Shown piece after piece: positions 6,342 through 9,234 of a stretch of DNA of 9,234 nt; the first letter of the stretch is position 1; the number at the start of each line of letters is the position of its first letter. The stretch is from an uncultured Clostridia bacterium. Its GTDB lineage: Bacteria; Bacillota; Clostridia; UBA1381. A program made the position numbers and the translations under genes. The notes under the pieces are model-generated. The model searched no databases. It was not told the DNA's origin and saw nothing but the letters and a program-made list of their open reading frames with translations. The stretch is from positions 1-9,234 of the forward strand of contig CAKSOE010000048.1 of the NCBI GenBank assembly GCA_934476675.1, read 5' to 3'.

Positions 6342-7110
6342 TTTGCACCTCACCGCCCTCCGCTGCATTTTCAGCCGTATTTTCCTCCTGCGGAGGATTT
6401 AAGACCTCCTCCTGTGCCATTAAGAATTTTTCTGCCGTCTTGCGTTCCCCCCGATAGACAAGCGACATATGAATTGTGCCGGTCTTTTCAAGCTCTGCAA
6501 GCATTTTTGCCTGTGCCTCCGTTGCAAGAAGCGTCACCGTACTCGGAAGCTCGGACTCATCCTCGCCTACATTTTCAACATCAGCTCCCGTCTTGGCTGT
6601 TGCCGCAATTACCTCTACATACTGAAGTTCAACCGGAACAACCGTCATTCCCGATTTTTGATAATCGGGTGCAATAACCGAAACTATATCTCCCGATTTC
6701 AGCTTTCCCGAAAGACCTGTTGCAAAGCTTTTAAGCGTAACGGAAATTGCACGTTTTTCACCGTCCAGCTTTGCAAAATATGTATTCTCAACATACGGCG
6801 TATCAGCCACCTTTTCTTTCAGAACATAATCGCCTTTAATCATATCCATTGAAGCATACTTTCCGATTATCGATTTTGTGTCGGATACAATATTATCCGG
6901 CTGATTGGCATTCGGCACCTTTTCCTCCGACACCATATTCTTTGTTATCTCATCTCCGCTTTTTATATCATTTACCACTCTGACAACCGAAACAGTCTTA
7001 TTTCCCGTCCTCGATACAAGCGGCGAAATCACAAAACAAATTACAAACGCAAGAACGATGCAGGTTATGCCAAGCATCATTCGGTTTTTAAACACATCTA
7101 AAAATTTCAA
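6331..7110 (-). CDS. cpaB: CpaB/RcpC-like SAF-domain protein
   Basis: The product has 259 residues with one N-terminal membrane helix (about 12-33), a SAF domain (about 41-102, with V-N-D-I-K-S-G-D-E-I-T and I-K-G-D-Y-V-L), and an RcpC-like beta domain (about 118-222, with L-K-S-G-D-I-V-S-V). A low-complexity Ala/Glu-rich tail (about 233-259) overlaps the start of the next gene. CpaB/RcpC proteins stabilise or gate the Tad machine outside the cytoplasmic membrane; here, without a secretin, it would sit at the outer face of that membrane. The start codon is TTG at 7110, supported by GGAGGTG with 9 bases between GGAGG and TTG. The gene overlaps the prepilin peptidase gene by 23 bp. The acidic tail may be only a by-product of the overlapping ribosome binding site region; it has no known motif. 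Confidence 0.85.
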   Translation of the reverse strand: MKFLDVFKNRMMLGITCIVLAFVICFVISPLVSRTGNKTVSVVRVVNDIKSGDEITKNMVSEEKVPNANQPDNIVSDTKSIIGKYASMDMIKGDYVLKEKVADTPYVENTYFAKLDGEKRAISVTLKSFATGLSGKLKSGDIVSVIAPDYQKSGMTVVPVELQYVEVIAATAKTGADVENVGEDESELPSTVTLLATEAQAKMLAELEKTGTIHMSLVYRGERKTAEKFLMAQEEVLNPPQEENTAENAAEGGEVQNAQ

Positions 7111-7507
7111 ATATCAACACCTCCGTAATATATCCCAATGTTAAAGACGGAATGAATGGGAGTTCCTTTTCGCCTTTTCTTTTTCCTGCCGCCAGACCAT
7201 AGACTATAAAGATGATACAGCCTGCAATAACTGTCGGCAGCATTTTGTTTATTCCTATCAAGCCTCCAAGCAACAGCACTGCTTTACTGTCCCCCATACC
7301 CATTTTATCGGTTTTAAATGAGGCAATAAAAAATGGGATTGCAGTAATTGCACCCCATAAATTTGACATATTAAATTCAATAAAATAGATTGCAATCAGC
7401 ATAAGCTGACATACATTCGGAAACTGACGTTTTTTTATATCCACCGCAGACGCATACACCATAACTGCTGTAATGCAAAACTCTTTTATTCTGTCCGCCT
7501 CCTTCAT
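7088..7507 (-). CDS. tadV: TadV/CpaA-type prepilin peptidase
   Basis: The product has 139 residues, very hydrophobic, the size of the short TadV/CpaA peptidases that lack the methylase domain. The two aspartates of this aspartic protease family are visible: D23 in A-V-D-I-K-K-R-Q-F-P-N, and D73 in the G-M-G-D-S-K motif at 70-75. It would cut prepilins and pseudopilins just after the Gly that precedes their hydrophobic helix. It is the first gene of the operon. The start is odd. The ATG at 7507 has no ribosome binding site and lies 4 bases after a stable 20-bp hairpin, while a perfect AAGGAGG occupies codons 2-4. If that site is used, the start would be a non-standard codon such as ATA at codon 7, as the next in-frame ATG (codon 16) would remove most of the first helix. 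The catalytic call is firm; the start is not. Confidence 0.88.
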   Translation of the reverse strand: MKEADRIKEFCITAVMVYASAVDIKKRQFPNVCQLMLIAIYFIEFNMSNLWGAITAIPFFIASFKTDKMGMGDSKAVLLLGGLIGINKMLPTVIAGCIIFIVYGLAAGKRKGEKELPFIPSLTLGYITEVLIFEIFRCV

Positions 7508-7555
7508 AAAGGCAAAAATACAGACGGCATCTTATGATACCGCCTGCATTTTTGC
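7508..7555 (-). terminator. 20-bp hairpin with U tract between the ATPase gene and the tad operon
   Basis: In minus-strand RNA, bases 7555-7536 pair with 7531-7512 over all 20 positions, with three G-U pairs and an AUAA loop (7535-7532). The stem is A-rich at its 5' foot (GCAAAAAU) and U-rich at its 3' foot (AUUUUUGC), followed by CUUU. This is the usual shape of a Rho-independent terminator. The three G-U pairs would be A-C mismatches in the opposite RNA, so the fold is selected on, or at least favours, the minus strand. It begins 29 bases after the stop of the ATPase gene and ends 4 bases before the prepilin peptidase ATG, so it may also act as an attenuator for the operon. Confidence 0.75.
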
Positions 7556-7584
7556 ATATTCAGTTCAAACCCTTTTACCGTATT

Positions 7585-9177
7585 TTACTCAGTCTGCATT
7601 ATCGGTTCCGAAATATTTTTTAAGTATTCCTCAACATTTCGGTATGAAATTCCGTTTTCCGCTTCAAAGCTTTCGCCTCTGTAAAGCACGGTTTTGCTCA
7701 CAATTTGCCCGAACCTGCGCTCTGTCTGCTCACACTTGTCAGCGTCCGCAAGATGTCGGTACTGATTTGCGTCGGACTTATCGCTGTGTTTGATCTCATA
7801 AATTCCGCATACATTTTTCTCACGGTCATAGATCACCATATCAAACTCTCCTGCCGCAAATTTCAGCTTAAACACCCTATACCTTTTCGGATTCAATTTT
7901 TTTGCGGTTTCCATAAGGACTATATCTTCAAGCATTCTGCCCTTTACTTCATCAAGGATACGGTTCGTAACAAGCTCTTTCATCTGCTCACTCTGAGTGC
8001 TGAATAAACTGTCTTTCATCAGCGAATGAACAAGCGCCTGTGCCTGACAGTATCGCATTCCCGGTTGTGTAAACACTATGTTGTCATAAGGTGCCGCACC
8101 CGGAATTGTTGTTTCGACAGAGGTATAATAGATTAAGTCAAGTGCTTTCAGATATTCTTTGATTTCCTCTATATGCGTTTTGGTTATACCGATTTTCTGC
8201 TCCTCACTGTTGCGGATTTCAAGTATATTCATAAGTCTTTGAGTTACCGCTTCAATATCAATATCGTCAAGTATATCCGTCCGCTTTTCGGGATTTGCCT
8301 CACCACGCAGATTTTTTGCCGCAAGTTTCAAATCATTTGATTTGAAATCTCTTGTCAGAACTTCGAGTATAAATCTGTGGTTCATATCCTCGATTATTCT
8401 GTTGATAGCGCTTGTCAGCTCACCTGCCTCATATAATGTGTACAGATGCCGAAACTGTCCGCCGTCTTCACAGTGTACAAGTGAATGCTGTATGTTCTTG
8501 CTGATCGCCGTATCGATGTATCTCCTTGTCGATTCATCACTGCGGAATGCCGATTCCTCCGAGAGCAAATCCTCATCGTCAAAATCAATTTCGCCTGCAC
8601 GGAGCGTTCCGCCGTATCGGATATATTCATCTATATCGTCCTTTTTAAGAAGTCTTGAATATTCACGAAACGGTATAAAGGTCGTGTGGATACTGTATGC
8701 TCTGTCATAAAGCTCCTGATTTTTTGCAAACCAGAATCCCAGCGAGTCGGTACCCGACAGTATGATTTTCATACCCATAGCCGCATACACATCCGATAAA
8801 AGCGAGGAAGAGTCTATAAAGTCGCTCATCAGCGTTATTTCATCTATAAACACATTTCTTATCCCACTGTCATAGAGCAATTGCAAATCCTTATTCAGCC
8901 CCGCCATTGTATCATCGGTTTCAATTTTTATATATACGGTTTTTGAGAAATCCTCTGCCGTCATATCCTGTATCGTCTGAAACAGCATTGTTGTTTTACC
9001 AGTTCTTCTCAAACCGTATATGACGCATATTCTCGGTTCATTCGGCAATTCCAGAAATTTTTTTATACTGCCAAAGCAGTCACGCCGTTCATATCGTCTG
9101 ACCGATTCCGTCATCCGCATAAGACTTTCGCCTGCCGACACCTTTGTGTGAAATTCCGTTAAAGGCACATTTTTCAT
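7585..9177 (-). CDS. AAA_14/DUF4143-type P-loop ATPase with C-terminal nuclease-like domain
   Basis: I choose the ATG at 9177 (530 residues), because AAGGAGG lies 8 bases upstream; a TTG at 9219 would give 544 residues without a good site. The N-terminal ATPase has Walker A Y-G-L-R-R-T-G-K-T-T at 54-63, Walker B V-F-I-D-E-I at 109-114, and a sensor-like I-L-S-G-T-D-S at 139-145. A helical middle with E-Y-I-R-Y-G-G at 184-190 follows. The end has G-E-F-D-M-V-I at 443-449 and Y-E-I-K-H at 460-464, the pattern of a PD-(D/E)XK nuclease-like fold, with E417 as a possible further active-site residue. This layout is typical of a large family of bacterial and archaeal ATPases that are often near mobile or defence genes; the substrates of these proteins are largely unknown. 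The gene is probably separate from the tad operon, as a terminator-like hairpin follows it. I see no broken motif. Confidence 0.85.
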   Translation of the reverse strand: MKNVPLTEFHTKVSAGESLMRMTESVRRYERRDCFGSIKKFLELPNEPRICVIYGLRRTGKTTMLFQTIQDMTAEDFSKTVYIKIETDDTMAGLNKDLQLLYDSGIRNVFIDEITLMSDFIDSSSLLSDVYAAMGMKIILSGTDSLGFWFAKNQELYDRAYSIHTTFIPFREYSRLLKKDDIDEYIRYGGTLRAGEIDFDDEDLLSEESAFRSDESTRRYIDTAISKNIQHSLVHCEDGGQFRHLYTLYEAGELTSAINRIIEDMNHRFILEVLTRDFKSNDLKLAAKNLRGEANPEKRTDILDDIDIEAVTQRLMNILEIRNSEEQKIGITKTHIEEIKEYLKALDLIYYTSVETTIPGAAPYDNIVFTQPGMRYCQAQALVHSLMKDSLFSTQSEQMKELVTNRILDEVKGRMLEDIVLMETAKKLNPKRYRVFKLKFAAGEFDMVIYDREKNVCGIYEIKHSDKSDANQYRHLADADKCEQTERRFGQIVSKTVLYRGESFEAENGISYRNVEEYLKNISEPIMQTE

Positions 9178-9193
9178 CTTCGGCACCTCCTTT

Positions 9194-9234
9194 TCAAGAG
9201 CCTTCAGCTCTTTCTGCAATTTTCTCCGCAGTTC
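9194..9234 (-). CDS. C-terminal end of an upstream gene (runs off the right edge)
   Basis: A frame open from the window edge ends in TGA at 9196-9194, one base before the AAGGAGG site of the ATPase gene. The visible tail reads TAEKIAERAEGS. A stop placed directly before the next gene's ribosome binding site is the usual arrangement in an operon, so an upstream co-transcribed gene is likely. Only 12 codons are visible, so the call rests on position. The competing reading is that the ATPase frame, which is also open to the edge, extends further upstream. Confidence 0.4.
   Translation of the reverse strand, partial: TAEKIAERAEGS

Noticed and set aside
6342..6368. Longer TadZ start at the ATG at 6368
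   Set aside because: It has no ribosome binding site, and the added residues are basic and unlike the family; the ATG at 6341 has GAGGTG at the right distance.
6336..6677. Plus-strand 113-codon ORF opposite the CpaB-like gene
   Set aside because: It is Pro/Leu-rich shadow sequence without a ribosome binding site, lying wholly against a well-supported gene.
7540..7568. TTGAAC as a -35 box for the tad operon
   Set aside because: No -10 box lies at 16-19 bp; the nearest TATCAT is 23 bp away and inside the hairpin stem.
8342..8710. Plus-strand 122-codon ORF opposite the ATPase gene
   Set aside because: It is Ser-rich, has no ribosome binding site, and mirrors conserved coding sequence on the minus strand.
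9178..9219. TTG start at 9219 for the ATPase
   Set aside because: No ribosome binding site is visible, while AAGGAGG sits 8 bases before the ATG at 9177 and would otherwise be wasted inside the gene.
1..9234. tRNA or rRNA genes, CRISPR repeats, insertion sequence ends
   Set aside because: I looked for clover-leaf arms, spaced repeats and paired terminal inverted repeats by eye and saw none; a tRNAscan or repeat search could still find weak ones.

Overview
The window looks like a chromosomal or mobile-element segment from a low-to-moderate GC Firmicute, most likely a gut-type Clostridia. The reasons are AGGAGG-type ribosome binding sites, TTG and GTG starts, an AT-rich but not extreme composition, a DUF4320-type protein, and a Tad system without an outer-membrane secretin, as expected of a cell with one membrane. 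The taxon is inferred. Every gene I can support is on the minus strand, so the transcription order runs from high to low coordinates.

At the right edge (9234 to 7585) are the last codons of an upstream gene and a 530-residue P-loop ATPase of the AAA_14/DUF4143 type with a C-terminal PD-(D/E)XK nuclease-like domain. A 20-bp hairpin (7512-7555) follows. It pairs completely only as minus-strand RNA and is probably the terminator of the ATPase gene.

From 7507 to 276 runs a compact tad/cpa-like operon. Its order is prepilin peptidase, CpaB/RcpC-like SAF protein, TadZ/CpaE-like ATPase, TadA/CpaF secretion ATPase, TadB, a 49-residue four-cysteine miniprotein, TadC, a 25-codon ORF, a 341-residue unknown protein, a DUF4320 pseudopilin-like protein, and a TadE-like pseudopilin-like protein. 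Most junctions overlap (ATGA, GTGA or ATGCTGA) or are a few bases apart, which points to translational coupling. TadA would power assembly, TadB and TadC would form the inner-membrane platform, TadZ would localise the machine, the peptidase would process prepilin-like proteins, and the last two products are candidate pseudopilins. No intact Flp major pilin is visible.

Below 276 there is a possible terminator, a 114-bp gap, and the start of another unknown gene with a strong ribosome binding site that runs off the left edge.

The points most worth a second look are: the 25-codon ORF after tadC, which is in frame with the next gene and separated from it by a single TAA; the unreported-looking C4 miniprotein between tadB and tadC; the missing Flp pilin; the hairpin four bases from the prepilin peptidase ATG together with a ribosome binding site buried inside that ORF; and the unknown 341-residue protein fixed in the middle of the operon.
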